Shown: piece by piece, positions 17,023 through 27,209 of the stretch | Position numbering within the stretch: the first letter of the stretch is position 1 | Layout: every line of letters starts with the position of its first letter | Origin: JAJCYL01 sp040222875 | Lineage (GTDB): Bacteria; Bacteroidota; Bacteroidia; Cytophagales; Cyclobacteriaceae | Direction: 5' to 3' | Assembly: GCA_040222875.1 (NCBI GenBank) | Contig: JAVKCG010000054.1 | Location: forward strand, 1 to 64,000 | DNA length: 64,000 bases | Notes under the pieces: model-generated | The model's database searches: none | What the model saw: only the letters and a program-made list of their open reading frames with translations | Told to the model about the DNA's origin: nothing | Program-made: the position numbers and the translations under genes

Positions 17023-20000
17023 TAATTTCTGTTTTGAGTTGAATCCTGACCTGCTGAATCCAAATTGTTCCCCAACACCTTATCCTCCATCTCCTGCACC
17101 GTCAGTAGTTTTTCAGCAGCCTGGTTTTGAATTGTTGCAATAGGCGAATTCTCAACAATAGAATTTAAGGTTGCCTTTGCCTGGAACAATTCTTCCAGTG
17201 CGATGTAGTTATCAGCTATGAGCAAAAATGACCTGCCAAGCCATAATTCATAGGTGGAGTAATTCTTATTAAACTCGAACAAGTGAAGGTTTGAGTCCTG
17301 AAATTTTTCTTGTTTGTTCAGGGCTAATCCAATTAGATATGAAGCTTCGGCGGCATTTTCATCAGAAGCCAGGCCAATAGTAGTATTCAGGAATGCGCCA
17401 GCTTTATCAAATTGGCGCTTTTGAATATGTGCCTTTCCAATAAACAAATTAGCGACTGCCCTACCCTGGGTCGACACCTGATCATCTGATAAAATTTCAT
17501 TAGCTGTAACGATTACAGAATCGAATTTTGCAGTATGAAAATAGGCCTTGAGTAGTCCTTCCCGGGCATTATAAGCCTCCCTTCTGTTTTTTGAAATAGC
17601 GAGTAGTTGCTTGTAACTTTTAATTGAGTTTTTGAAGTTCTTCTGATCTAACTCCAGCGATGCCAACCTTAACACCGCCCTATTGAAGTAAGTGATCTGA
17701 GGATATTCTAATACCTGATTGAAGTAATCTAATGCAGCAACTGGCTGCTCTGATCGATAGTAACTATCGGCAATAAAGTACAACACATCGCCTTTGTTAC
17801 TACTCTCCGGATATTGGGCAAGATATGCGTTTAGCTTCTGGATAGCTCCAGTATAATCCTGACTGAAATACCTAGTTTTTGCAGCTTCGAATTCGATACT
17901 CTCCAACGAACCATCTTCTGGATTAGCCTGTCTGTATTTTTCAATATAAGCATCAACATCCAAGCCGTTGTCTAACAGAACAGCCACCTCCTGTAACCCA
18001 AGCAATGCACTATTTGCCAGCTCATGGCTTGGGAAATTGTCAAGAACAAATTGGTAGTCTATAGCCGTATTTTGGTAATTCTGTACATTGAAGCTACTCA
18101 ATGCCCTTTTAACATATGCCGATGGCATTAATGGGCTGTTCGGAAATCTATTGATTACGAACGTGAACTCACTAATTGCATCAGCGAAGTTTCCATTTTC
18201 AAAATCAAGCTGGGCCAACTGATATGCCGCCCTTTCCATCAAATTAGATTGGGGGAACTTCTCAATTACCATTCTAAAATTGCTTTTTGCTTCGGAATTG
18301 TTGTTTGCAAAACCGTGGCTTAAGCCTAACTGCAGATGAATGTAGGCCATATCCCGACTACCCGAAGCCAGTGCTTTCTCATAATTAGAAATAGCAGTAG
18401 GGTAACTTTTTTCAACAAAATAGCAATCAGCCAGCCTTACCAATGCATCCAGGTATTGCTGTTTATTGGGAGCTCTTTCAAGTGCTTTTGTGTATTCTGC
18501 AAACTGAAATTTAGCCCTTTCATACACCTTAGTGTTGTAATATGCATAACCCAGTCCATACCGGGCCTTGATATAAAATGGTGAGCTTCGATAAGCTGTG
18601 TTAAAAACAATTCTACTATATGCGCTTATGGCTTCGGGCCACTTCTTACCGATTGAGTAGGCCTCACCATTCCAATAATAAGCCTCGATTGCCTTGCCCT
18701 GATCTACCTGAGTGGTCAGGGATTTATTGAAAAATTCTATACTCCGTTGAAACCGTCTGTCATTAAATAGTTGAGCTCCCTTTAACAAGGTAACATGTTG
18801 GTAGGTTCTTCGAAGGCTCTCGCTTTTCTGGTTAAGCGATTCAATGTAATTGATCGCCAGGTCATAATTATTCGTTTTAAGAAAGGCATCACTTAACAGG
18901 TCATTGGCTTTTGGCCTAAAATCAGATTGTGGGTATGTCTCAATAAAGTTTTGGAGCGTAGCAATCGAAGCAGCAAATTGTTCCTGTTCATACTCCAGTT
19001 GCCCCTTTCTAAAAAGGGCCTCTTCAGCAATTGACTCGTTGAAATCAAGCCTTGATGCTTCTTCGAAGGCATTTAGTGCAAACTGCTTTTCATCAGTTTG
19101 GGTGTATAATAACCCGAGGTAATAGGAGGCATATTGACCTAATGTGTCGGTTGCCAAACCAGCATTCTTAAAAGCTTCAATGGCCTTTTGATTCTTACCA
19201 ACTTTATAATTGCTATAGCCGTCATGGTAGTAAACTGAGGGTGTCATCTTCCTCCGCGAATTCTTTATTGCCTTATCATAGAGATCAGCCGCCTTTTGAT
19301 ACTCATTCAGATTATAGTGTGACTCTGCTGTAAGCAAAACGACTTGTCCATTTCCACTCTGGAGGTATGGCTTGGAATAGTTAATCAATTCTTTAAACTG
19401 CTTAGAGTTATAGTAAGCTGTGGTAATTAATTCAGGCACCAGGTCTTTGTATTTTGGGTTTTTCTCGGCCTTCTCTAGGTTTTCAATAGCCGAATTGAAA
19501 TCACTTTGCTCAATCTGAATAAAGCCAGCATAATAGCCAGCATCCTCATAAAACTCGTTTCGAACCTGTGCAGCCCTCAAAAGGTTGTTGAGTGCATTTT
19601 GTTTATCCCGATTTTGAAATTGGCTATATCCCAACTTGAAATACCCTTCCATTGAGCTACTAAAATCCAGGGCGGCCATAGTTACCTTCCCAAATGATGC
19701 AGCTGCCTTTTTGTAATCCCCTACCCCAAAATAGTATTTGCCCAAATCAAAATAAGCAGTCAATGTTTTCGGGTGACCGCTGTTCGAAGCAATGAAATTA
19801 TTCATCAACACCTCGCCATCCTTTTCATCATTGCTAATAGCATTGAGGGCTACGTAATAGGTAGCTGATGAGGCAAGCTGCCCATCCGGTGATCGGTCCA
19901 GGTATTTCTCAAATACAGCCCTTGAAGCTTGAAACAATCCTTTATTGTGTAAATCCAAAGCTCTTGAAAACAACAATTCTCCTTTATTTTCGGGGAGTGT

Positions 20001-20063
20001 ATTTTGGCTAAAAGATTGAAAAAAAATAAAGAATAATACGGCTGCGGATATGCTCTTTCTCAA
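17022..20063 (-). CDS. Large periplasmic TPR-repeat protein
   Basis: 1013 aa from TTG at 20063; no in-frame ATG or GTG gives the signal peptide (RKSISAAVLFFIFFQSFSQ), and an AAGAGGA ribosome-like site lies upstream. Nearly the whole protein is tetratricopeptide repeats of 34-36 residues (e.g. ALYYFNQVLEYP-type helices with Y-x-x-A-Y-Y-N), about 20 or more units, ending in a charged C-terminus. It is a secreted scaffold, likely analogous to YbgF/CpoB, which is also TPR-based and next to Tol-Pal, but far larger. It is cotranscribed with the barrel gene, with overlapping stop and start. No enzymatic motif is present. Confidence 0.85.
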   Translation of the reverse strand: MRKSISAAVLFFIFFQSFSQNTLPENKGELLFSRALDLHNKGLFQASRAVFEKYLDRSPDGQLASSATYYVALNAISNDEKDGEVLMNNFIASNSGHPKTLTAYFDLGKYYFGVGDYKKAAASFGKVTMAALDFSSSMEGYFKLGYSQFQNRDKQNALNNLLRAAQVRNEFYEDAGYYAGFIQIEQSDFNSAIENLEKAEKNPKYKDLVPELITTAYYNSKQFKELINYSKPYLQSGNGQVVLLTAESHYNLNEYQKAADLYDKAIKNSRRKMTPSVYYHDGYSNYKVGKNQKAIEAFKNAGLATDTLGQYASYYLGLLYTQTDEKQFALNAFEEASRLDFNESIAEEALFRKGQLEYEQEQFAASIATLQNFIETYPQSDFRPKANDLLSDAFLKTNNYDLAINYIESLNQKSESLRRTYQHVTLLKGAQLFNDRRFQRSIEFFNKSLTTQVDQGKAIEAYYWNGEAYSIGKKWPEAISAYSRIVFNTAYRSSPFYIKARYGLGYAYYNTKVYERAKFQFAEYTKALERAPNKQQYLDALVRLADCYFVEKSYPTAISNYEKALASGSRDMAYIHLQLGLSHGFANNNSEAKSNFRMVIEKFPQSNLMERAAYQLAQLDFENGNFADAISEFTFVINRFPNSPLMPSAYVKRALSSFNVQNYQNTAIDYQFVLDNFPSHELANSALLGLQEVAVLLDNGLDVDAYIEKYRQANPEDGSLESIEFEAAKTRYFSQDYTGAIQKLNAYLAQYPESSNKGDVLYFIADSYYRSEQPVAALDYFNQVLEYPQITYFNRAVLRLASLELDQKNFKNSIKSYKQLLAISKNRREAYNAREGLLKAYFHTAKFDSVIVTANEILSDDQVSTQGRAVANLFIGKAHIQKRQFDKAGAFLNTTIGLASDENAAEASYLIGLALNKQEKFQDSNLHLFEFNKNYSTYELWLGRSFLLIADNYIALEELFQAKATLNSIVENSPIATIQNQAAEKLLTVQEMEDKVLGNNLDSAGQDSTQNRN

Positions 20064-20245
20064 CTTGATGATAAGTCCTCTTTTTTGTCTATAACCTTAT
20101 TTATGGCTGATTATTGTCATCAGGTTTAACTCAAAATATTAAACCAATCAGGCAATTCATCAAAAGTAATAAAACGGAATTACGATTAGATCGATACCCC
20201 TGTTTTACAGCAATGGTTCATCACTTCAAAACGTGTTTTAGAATG

Positions 20246-20253
20246 TACTTTTG
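20246..20253 (+). promoter_or_regulatory. -7 box (TACTTTTG) for the GCS2-CBS gene
   Basis: Exact TAnnTTTG match, 38 nt before the ATG at 20292 in the divergent intergenic region; -33 element not clear. Confidence 0.4.
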
Positions 20254-20291
20254 CTACCTTTAATTGGAAACGAAATTTAGGGCTACAAGAT

Positions 20292-22226
20292 ATGGGAAGT
20301 GCAAATGTGAGGTTAGTTACTAACCAAAAAGATTTAAACCATTTTACAAGACACTTGCTTAAAGATGTGCATGCAATGGAGCACATGCTTGAACAAGGCT
20401 GGTTTGATGACACAACAATGCACATTGGTGCAGAACAGGAAATTTGCCTAGTTGATCAGCATCACAAGCCTGCACCAAAATCCATGCAGCTTTTAAAAAC
20501 ACTTCAGGATAAAGGGTTTACAACTGAGCTGGCACAATTCAATATAGAAGCTAATCTGGACCCACTTGAATTTCACACAGACTGCTTTAGCAAACTTGAA
20601 AAACAAATAAATGACCGCCTTGATGATCTTGCTGAGGCTGCAAAAAAAGAAAAAGTTGATTTTGTCTTAACGGGAATCTTACCCACAATCCGCCAGTTTG
20701 ATCTGGAAGAGGAGAACTTAACTCCACTCAAGCGATATGATGCGCTGATTAAAGCCATCAACAAGTTAAGAGGCAAAATGTATGAAGTGCGCATAGTTGG
20801 CATGGACGAACTACATATGAAGTACGATTCTGCCATGATCGAGTCATGCAACACCTCATTTCAGGTACATCTCCAGGTGACGCCTGATGAATTCGTGGAT
20901 AAATACAATATTTCACAGGTAATCACTGCCCCAGTTCTTTCATTGGCTACTAACTCACCAATGCTGTTTGGCAAACGGCTATGGAGCGAAACAAGAGTGG
21001 CCTTGTTTCAACAGTCGGTTGATACCAGGGTGACTAGCGAACACATTCGAGATCGGAGCCCCAGAGTAACGTTTGGCAATTCATGGTTAAAAAATTCCAT
21101 TGTGGATATGTACAAAGAGGATGTGACCCGGTTTAGGGTAATGCTTATGGCCGATTCAGATGAAGAAGCGATGGACTTGATTAGTCAGGGAGTTACGCCA
21201 AAACTGAGCTCATTAATGATCCATAATTCAACAGTTTATCGATGGAACCGACCTTGCTACGGAGTAAGTCCCAATGGAAAGCCTCACCTAAGAATTGAAA
21301 ATAGGGTACTGCCCTCTGGCCCATCCACAATTGATGAAGTGGCGAACGCTGCTTTTTGGATTGGGATGATGAACGCCTTCGGTGACCATTACCCCGATTT
21401 AACATCACAGTTTGAGTTTGACCACGCTAAGGGCAATTTCGTTGCTGCCGCCAGAAATGGCATGGAGACAGCTTTTAAATGGGCTAAAGGAAAAAAGGTT
21501 GGGGCATCAGAGTTGATTAAAGAAGAATTGATCCCCATTGCCAGGGAAGGGCTTGAAAAAGCGAAGATTCATAAAAAGGATATTGATAGGTATTTAGATG
21601 TAATTGCCGCCAGAAATGAAACCAGTCAAACTGGTACACGCTGGATTGTCGACTCCCAGATTAACCTGATGAAAGAAGGTACCAGAGAGGAAGCTACGAT
21701 TGCCCTAACAGCTGCAATGGCCAGGAATCAAAAAACCAAAAAACCCATTCATGAATGGGAACTTGCCACTTTGGAGTCCATGGATGAATGGTCCCCTCAC
21801 AGTATGCTGGTTGAAGAATTTATGACCACTGATGTCTTCACTGTTCATGAAGATGACATTCCTGAGCTGGTAGCAGATATCATGGACTGGAGAAGCCTGA
21901 AGCATTTGCCGGTGGAAGATGTAAAAGGCAGGTTGACCGGGTTAATCTCTTATAAAAATCTACTTGGCTACTTCAGTAAAAAAACAAAGGTGAAGAATGA
22001 TGAAGATTTTTCTATAGAACAGATAATGATCAAAGACCCATTAGTGATCAGCCCTGAGGCAACGGTGATTGATGCACTTCGCCTTATGAAACGAAATAAA
22101 GTTGATTGCCTGCCAGTGGTAATTAACAAGAAGCTTGTCGGGGTCATTACTGAGGCCAACTTTTTAAATATTACTGCAACTATTCTCAACAACATTGCGA
22201 AGAGAGACAGTGTCACTAGCAGTTAA
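20292..22226 (+). CDS. Glutamate-cysteine-ligase-like (GCS2) enzyme fused to two CBS domains
   Basis: 644 aa. Residues about 30-480 match the GCS2 (glutamate-cysteine ligase 2) fold: IGAEQEICLV near residue 47 supplies the metal- and ATP-binding acids, and ENRVLPSGPST is near 335. The C-terminal ~130 residues hold two CBS domains (about 505-560, MTTDVFTVHEDD; and 575-635, MIKDPLVISPEATVIDALRL). CBS pairs bind adenosyl nucleotides, so the ligase may be controlled by energy charge. The reaction is probably ATP-dependent amide bond formation with glutamate or another amino acid, but the substrate is unproven. Followed 23 bp later by a dipeptide epimerase gene, which suggests gamma-glutamyl or peptide metabolism. 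Confidence 0.82.
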   Translation: MGSANVRLVTNQKDLNHFTRHLLKDVHAMEHMLEQGWFDDTTMHIGAEQEICLVDQHHKPAPKSMQLLKTLQDKGFTTELAQFNIEANLDPLEFHTDCFSKLEKQINDRLDDLAEAAKKEKVDFVLTGILPTIRQFDLEEENLTPLKRYDALIKAINKLRGKMYEVRIVGMDELHMKYDSAMIESCNTSFQVHLQVTPDEFVDKYNISQVITAPVLSLATNSPMLFGKRLWSETRVALFQQSVDTRVTSEHIRDRSPRVTFGNSWLKNSIVDMYKEDVTRFRVMLMADSDEEAMDLISQGVTPKLSSLMIHNSTVYRWNRPCYGVSPNGKPHLRIENRVLPSGPSTIDEVANAAFWIGMMNAFGDHYPDLTSQFEFDHAKGNFVAAARNGMETAFKWAKGKKVGASELIKEELIPIAREGLEKAKIHKKDIDRYLDVIAARNETSQTGTRWIVDSQINLMKEGTREEATIALTAAMARNQKTKKPIHEWELATLESMDEWSPHSMLVEEFMTTDVFTVHEDDIPELVADIMDWRSLKHLPVEDVKGRLTGLISYKNLLGYFSKKTKVKNDEDFSIEQIMIKDPLVISPEATVIDALRLMKRNKVDCLPVVINKKLVGVITEANFLNITATILNNIAKRDSVTSS

Positions 22227-22249
22227 TTTCGCTCTTTAAAAATTCATAT

Positions 22250-23320
22250 ATGACATTACGAATCAAATCAGTGAAGGCCGAATTGGTGAATTTAGGCCTT
22301 ACAAGACCATACTCAATCGCTTACAAAACCGTCGACAGTGTGTCAAATGTTATTGTAACCGTTGAGGCTGAAAATGGACTTTATGGAATGGGTGCGGCCA
22401 ACCCAAGTAAATATGTAGTGGAGGAAGACAATGAGGATGTTATAAAGCAACTGACCGAAGACAGGTTATCCATTTTTGTTGGAAATGACCTCACGAAATT
22501 TTTTGAGGTGATCTATGATGTCCACATGAAGTTTACTTCTGTTGGTGCTCAAGTTGCTCTTGAAATCGCCTTGCATGACCTTTTCACAAAACACCTCGGA
22601 ATTCCATTGGTCGATTTCTATGGCCAGAAAGTAAAAGAGCTACCTACATCCGTTACAATTGGTATAAAGAACGTTGAGGAAACCATTGAGGAGGCCAACG
22701 AATACATCGGAAACGGTTTTAAGAATTTAAAGGTGAAGCTGGGGAAGGAAATTGAGGAGGATACCGAACGGATTCACAAGCTATATGAAGCTATCCCTGA
22801 AGATGTAAAAATCAGGATTGATGCCAATCAGGGATGGAGCGTGAATGACACAATCAACTTTCAGGTGGATACGCTTGGATTAGATATAGAACTTATTGAG
22901 CAACCGCTTAAGCAAAATGATATCGAAAGTTTAAGAACCCTTCCTGGCGACCTAAAAAGCATTATCGCTGCTGATGAATCCCTGATAACACCAAAAGACG
23001 CACTCAAGTTAGTTGCACCACCTTATGCTGCTGGAATATTCAACATCAAGTTGATGAAATGTGCTGGCATTAGCAAAGCAAAGGAGATAGCTGTCATTGC
23101 CGAAAATGCAGGCATTGACCTCATGTGGGGTTGCAATGATGAAAGCATCATTAGCATTACCGCAGCTTTACATACTGCCTTTTCATGCCCCAATACAAAA
23201 TACATCGACCTTGACGGAAGCCTTGACCTCTCGACTGATGTAGTTTCTGGAGGCTTTATTCTTGAAAACGGCATGATGCGGGTCAATAACAAACCGGGGT
23301 TAGGCGTTGAAAGGTTGTAG
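22250..23320 (+). CDS. Dipeptide epimerase (enolase superfamily, muconate-lactonising subgroup)
   Basis: 356 aa. Enolase-superfamily catalytic residues are all in place: the K161-x-K163 pair (LKVKLG), metal ligands Asp191 (DANQGW), Glu217 (IEQPL) and Asp242 (AADES), and Lys267 (NIKLMKC). The GCNDES motif near 297 resembles the Asp-x-x motif of L-Ala-D/L-Glu epimerases. It would reverse the alpha-carbon configuration of a dipeptide residue in the cytoplasm, perhaps in murein peptide recycling. It is directly downstream of the GCS2-CBS gene on the same strand. Exact dipeptide specificity is not predictable. Confidence 0.9.
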   Translation: MTLRIKSVKAELVNLGLTRPYSIAYKTVDSVSNVIVTVEAENGLYGMGAANPSKYVVEEDNEDVIKQLTEDRLSIFVGNDLTKFFEVIYDVHMKFTSVGAQVALEIALHDLFTKHLGIPLVDFYGQKVKELPTSVTIGIKNVEETIEEANEYIGNGFKNLKVKLGKEIEEDTERIHKLYEAIPEDVKIRIDANQGWSVNDTINFQVDTLGLDIELIEQPLKQNDIESLRTLPGDLKSIIAADESLITPKDALKLVAPPYAAGIFNIKLMKCAGISKAKEIAVIAENAGIDLMWGCNDESIISITAALHTAFSCPNTKYIDLDGSLDLSTDVVSGGFILENGMMRVNNKPGLGVERL

Positions 23321-23368
23321 CCTTTAATCAGCTTTATTAATGGATGTAGCTCATGAATCAAGACAAAA

Positions 23369-23587
23369 TCATGGTTGGTAAGCCTTTAGGGCTGATTCCA
23401 GGCTATCAATTTTTGACTCTAATTCTAAATTAATATTACTCAAATCATAAGAATCTCGAAGGGCATCCTGATACATTGTATTACATGCTTCTAAGTTCTT
23501 AATCATATCATTACCAACTATTTGAACACGAATCGAAATAATTACCAATAAAACCGAAAGTACCCCAATTGTGATATTCTTTTTCAT
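23369..23587 (-). CDS. Small membrane-anchored coiled-coil protein
   Basis: 72 aa. A hydrophobic segment (residues 5-20, TIGVLSVLLVIISIRV) is followed by a Leu-heptad region (LELESKIDSLESAL) likely to form a short coiled coil. No family recognised. It lies between the epimerase and a TPR gene; the only start is the ATG at 23587, with a run of T/A but no clear ribosome site. It is probably a real small gene, given the membrane-plus-coil composition. Confidence 0.5.
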   Translation of the reverse strand: MKKNITIGVLSVLLVIISIRVQIVGNDMIKNLEACNTMYQDALRDSYDLSNINLELESKIDSLESALKAYQP

Positions 23588-23644
23588 GATTTTATTTTAA
23601 TACTCATTCGTAAAACGAATTATAGGTTCGGCATAACCTCATTT

Positions 23645-24760
23645 CTAATGCACCTCTAAAAATTCATCTGGTTCTTGCTGGTAGATTTCATATTTAACAT
23701 CCTCCAGCGCCAACTCGTAATATTCCTGTGCTTTTTCACTATTGTTATTCAGGAGGCTCAATCTTGCAAGGCCGCAAAGAGCCAGGTTTTTCAGGTTATC
23801 AGTCTCTTCATTGATGCTTCCTTCGGCAATCGCCAAAGCTTCATTAAACAACGTCTCTGCTAACTCATACTGATATTTGCTCTCGGCCACCCTACCCTGA
23901 AAAACGGCATAGGCTGTCCGGTAATAAGGATGTTCACTCTCATCCAAATTCACCAACCATTTTTCAGCCTCATTATATCGTTCTAAAAAAATATTGGTCT
24001 CTATGTAGTTAGAGAGAAAAAAGAGGTTGCCAGGATATTCGTTTGCCAAAAACCTGACATACGGGAGTGCCGCAATTGGTTTCATTTCATAACGTAGCAA
24101 AATATGCGACAAATAATGTGCAGCCTCTGCCTTGGCAAATTCTGATTGATCAAATGCCAACTTCATTAGCCTCAAACCTTCTTTCTTGTCACCGCTTTTG
24201 AATACCCAAATTATCGTTTTATAGATAGGGTATATCTCAGGGTATTTTTCACGATAGTAACTGTAGAGCCCTGAGGAAAAATAAAATTCCGGGTACTCCT
24301 CCATCAACTTAAAGCCTTCTTTGAAATAATTATAGGCCTTCTTTGCTTCACCGGCTGCTTTGAAAAACTGGCCCTCCCTTGAGTGGCCCAGTGCCAGGAT
24401 GGAATGAGATACCATATCAATGTATTTGATATCAAACGCATCGGGTTCTTCTTCTAACAAAACGTGGCATTTACTGATAGATTCATCTAACAGCTTTTTG
24501 AGTTTTTCTATCTCTGCCCCATTTAAATTAAGTGGATACTTTGACCAGTAAATACTTAGCGCAGCCAACAAATTGTTCATCGGATGGTTTGGCAACGATT
24601 TCTTTAATTGTTCGGCAGCCTGCCCAAACTCATAAGTATCAGAATTATATATGTGATTGAAACACTCTTTGATCTGCGATCTCAAAGGCTCCTTCATCAG
24701 GTCCCTATTTTGGGCCTGGGCGAGAAACCCTGAAAGAATTAAAATAGCTGCCAGCCGCAT
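23645..24760 (-). CDS. Secreted TPR protein
   Basis: 371 aa from the ATG at 24760, chosen because it gives a signal peptide (MRLAAILILSGFLAQAQ); a frame extension to 24811 begins 17 residues earlier without a signal. The remainder is TPR-like helices (e.g. ALCGLARLSLLNNNSEKAQE near the C-terminus). Probably a periplasmic protein-protein adaptor of unknown role. It lies downstream of and divergent from the M28 carboxypeptidase gene (25030), with a 269-bp gap that must hold both promoters. Confidence 0.7.
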   Translation of the reverse strand: MRLAAILILSGFLAQAQNRDLMKEPLRSQIKECFNHIYNSDTYEFGQAAEQLKKSLPNHPMNNLLAALSIYWSKYPLNLNGAEIEKLKKLLDESISKCHVLLEEEPDAFDIKYIDMVSHSILALGHSREGQFFKAAGEAKKAYNYFKEGFKLMEEYPEFYFSSGLYSYYREKYPEIYPIYKTIIWVFKSGDKKEGLRLMKLAFDQSEFAKAEAAHYLSHILLRYEMKPIAALPYVRFLANEYPGNLFFLSNYIETNIFLERYNEAEKWLVNLDESEHPYYRTAYAVFQGRVAESKYQYELAETLFNEALAIAEGSINEETDNLKNLALCGLARLSLLNNNSEKAQEYYELALEDVKYEIYQQEPDEFLEVH

Positions 24761-25029
24761 GCTCAATTTAAACCAACTAATATCATCTGAACTTAAAATT
24801 AAGTCCGTCACAAAAATGTTTTCTAACGAATTGGGAAAGAAATAAAGACAAAATCAGGTTCTGGTCATCAATCTAAACTGGTTGTTCTATCAAACCCGAT
24901 TTCTTGTTACAATTAACAAACAAGTTAAGGGTTTTAGTGCACCGATTATAATAAAGTAAATGTACATCGTCATAATGGCGGCCAACATGATCGCACTCTT
25001 TTCTATTTTGGCAATCAAATAAAAAACCA

Positions 25030-27090
25030 ATGATTAAAAAACCATTTTTACTGCTGGCTATATTAACCATTTGTATCAATGCTTCTGCTCAAGAACTTTC
25101 AGAAGTTGAACAAGCATTCTTGAAAAACCCTTCCTCAGAAAGGTTTAAAAATCATTTGAAGGAGCTTACAAAGGCACCTCATCCTTCAGGGACAGAAGAA
25201 AGCAAACAGGTAATTAATTATATGAAGAATGTAATGGAGAGCGCTGGCCTTGAAGTCACGCTTCATGACTATGACATTTATTTTCCAGCAGTACCCGGTG
25301 AGAATATCGTTGAATTGGTTTCTCCAGTTCAGCAAACGCTCAACAATAAAGAGACGGTTCTTGATGAGGATCCCTTTTCATCAGACGCCAGAATTAGCCA
25401 CGGCTGGAATTCATATTCTGGAGAAGGCGATGTAACCAGAGAAGTAGTATATGTGAACTTCGGCCGCAGGGAAGATTTTCAGCAACTGGAAGCAATGGGT
25501 GTTTCTATCAAGGATAAAATCGCCGTAGCCCGGTACGGCGGCAACTTCCGGGGGTTCAAAGCGAAATACGCTGAGCAATGGGGTGCTGCGGGTTTAATCA
25601 TTTATACCGACCCTGCCGATGCTGGCTACATGCGAGGCCTGCCTTATCCTGAAGGGCAATTTTACAGCGAAAACACTATACAGCGTGGCTCTGTTTTGAC
25701 CCTTGATTTCACTGGTGATCCCCTCACCCCTTTTGAGCCGGCCTTACCATTGGATGGAAAAAGGAAAGTTGAACGGCTTGACCCGAAAGATGTGGCTTTC
25801 CATACTATTCCTGTCACCCCGTTGTCCTACGGATCAGCCAAAGAAATACTAAGTAGAATGGCTGGCCAGGCAGTACCAAATGGCTGGCAGGGAGGTTTGC
25901 CTTTTACGTATAGAATTGAAGGTGGGGCTGATTTAAAAGTGAGGTTGAAAGTGACCCAGGAGAAGAAGTTTAACCGGGTGACGAATGTAGTGGGCACATT
26001 AAAAGGCAGTGAGTTTCCTGATGAATGGGTAATCCTCGGTTCACATCATGACCCCTGGACTTTTGGTGCTTCGGATCCAAATAGTGGCACAGCCATGCTG
26101 CTCTCTTTGGCCGAGTCATTAGGTCAGTTGGCCAAAGATGGCTACCGGCCAAAGCGGACTATTAAGATAGCCCATTGGGATGCAGAAGAGCATGGCATCC
26201 TGGGATCTGTTGAGTGGGTGGAGGAATTTAGGGATGAATTGACTGAAAAGGCAGTGGCCTATATCAATGGCGACGGTGCCGTATCAGGGCCAAATTTTGG
26301 AGCCTCCTCCTCTCCTACTTTAAAGACAGTGCTGTTGAATGCCGCTGGAAAAGTTGACTATCCCAAATCAGAAATCACCGTTTTGGAGAAATGGAAAGGT
26401 GAAGCAGACCAACCCCGCATCGGCAATTTGGGCGGTGGCTCTGACCATGTTGGTTTCTATGCACACCTTGGCATTCCATCTATGAATGCCGGCTCCGGTG
26501 GGCCTACGCTCTACCATTCAGGCTATGATGATTTCTACTGGTATTCGAAGCATGCCGACCCGGATTTCAAATATGGGCCTATGGTTGAGAGCGTTGTTGG
26601 GCTGGCAGCCTTAGAGCTTGCTAATAACCCCGTAATACCATATGCCCTACCGCGTTATGCTGAAGATTTTAAAACCCATTTGGGAAATATAGAGGCTGAA
26701 ATTGCAGCATTTCAAGAGGCCATCGATTTCAATGAATTGAAGGCCACAGCTGACCAGGTTGCAGAGCTTTCGAAAGATGTAATTGAACTAATTGAGGTGA
26801 AGAAAACTGGCCTTAACAAGAAGCAGCTAACCAAGCTTAACCAGCAATTGATAAAGATGGAAAAAGCTTTTATTCACATGGAGGGTATGCCTTTTGGTAA
26901 ATGGTACCGCTCTGTTTTTGGCGCCCCAGATCCTTACAGTGGCTATGCCTCATGGATGCTGCCTGCATTGAAGTATTATGCGGATGCGAAAGATGTGGAA
27001 GGTCTTAAGAAGTGGGAAGGAATTTATCAGGCTAAGCTGGAAGTATTAAGTGACTGGGTGAGCGAGTTGATGGTTACACTGGAGGAATAA
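25030..27090 (+). CDS. Secreted M28 metallopeptidase, glutamate carboxypeptidase II-like
   Basis: 686 aa with signal peptide 1-20. A protease-associated (PA) domain occupies about 120-290, and the catalytic M28 domain about 320-560. The co-catalytic zinc ligands are seen in order: GSHHDPW (~336), DPNSG (~344), DAEEHG (~384) and YHSGYDD (~495). The C-terminal ~110 residues correspond to the transferrin-receptor-like dimer domain. The arrangement is that of glutamate carboxypeptidase II (PSMA) and its bacterial relatives, which cleave C-terminal Glu/Asp from peptides in the periplasm. Single gene. The glutamate preference is inference. Confidence 0.9.
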   Translation: MIKKPFLLLAILTICINASAQELSEVEQAFLKNPSSERFKNHLKELTKAPHPSGTEESKQVINYMKNVMESAGLEVTLHDYDIYFPAVPGENIVELVSPVQQTLNNKETVLDEDPFSSDARISHGWNSYSGEGDVTREVVYVNFGRREDFQQLEAMGVSIKDKIAVARYGGNFRGFKAKYAEQWGAAGLIIYTDPADAGYMRGLPYPEGQFYSENTIQRGSVLTLDFTGDPLTPFEPALPLDGKRKVERLDPKDVAFHTIPVTPLSYGSAKEILSRMAGQAVPNGWQGGLPFTYRIEGGADLKVRLKVTQEKKFNRVTNVVGTLKGSEFPDEWVILGSHHDPWTFGASDPNSGTAMLLSLAESLGQLAKDGYRPKRTIKIAHWDAEEHGILGSVEWVEEFRDELTEKAVAYINGDGAVSGPNFGASSSPTLKTVLLNAAGKVDYPKSEITVLEKWKGEADQPRIGNLGGGSDHVGFYAHLGIPSMNAGSGGPTLYHSGYDDFYWYSKHADPDFKYGPMVESVVGLAALELANNPVIPYALPRYAEDFKTHLGNIEAEIAAFQEAIDFNELKATADQVAELSKDVIELIEVKKTGLNKKQLTKLNQQLIKMEKAFIHMEGMPFGKWYRSVFGAPDPYSGYASWMLPALKYYADAKDVEGLKKWEGIYQAKLEVLSDWVSELMVTLEE

Positions 27091-27209
27091 TATTGGAATA
27101 CCGTAGTTATTTAATATAAAAGTTAACTCTCTAAATTAGGGTTAGTAAAAGTTAGTATAAGAGGCCTAAGTTCAGGTTATTTAATGCTTATGGATAACTC
27201 ATGTAAAAG

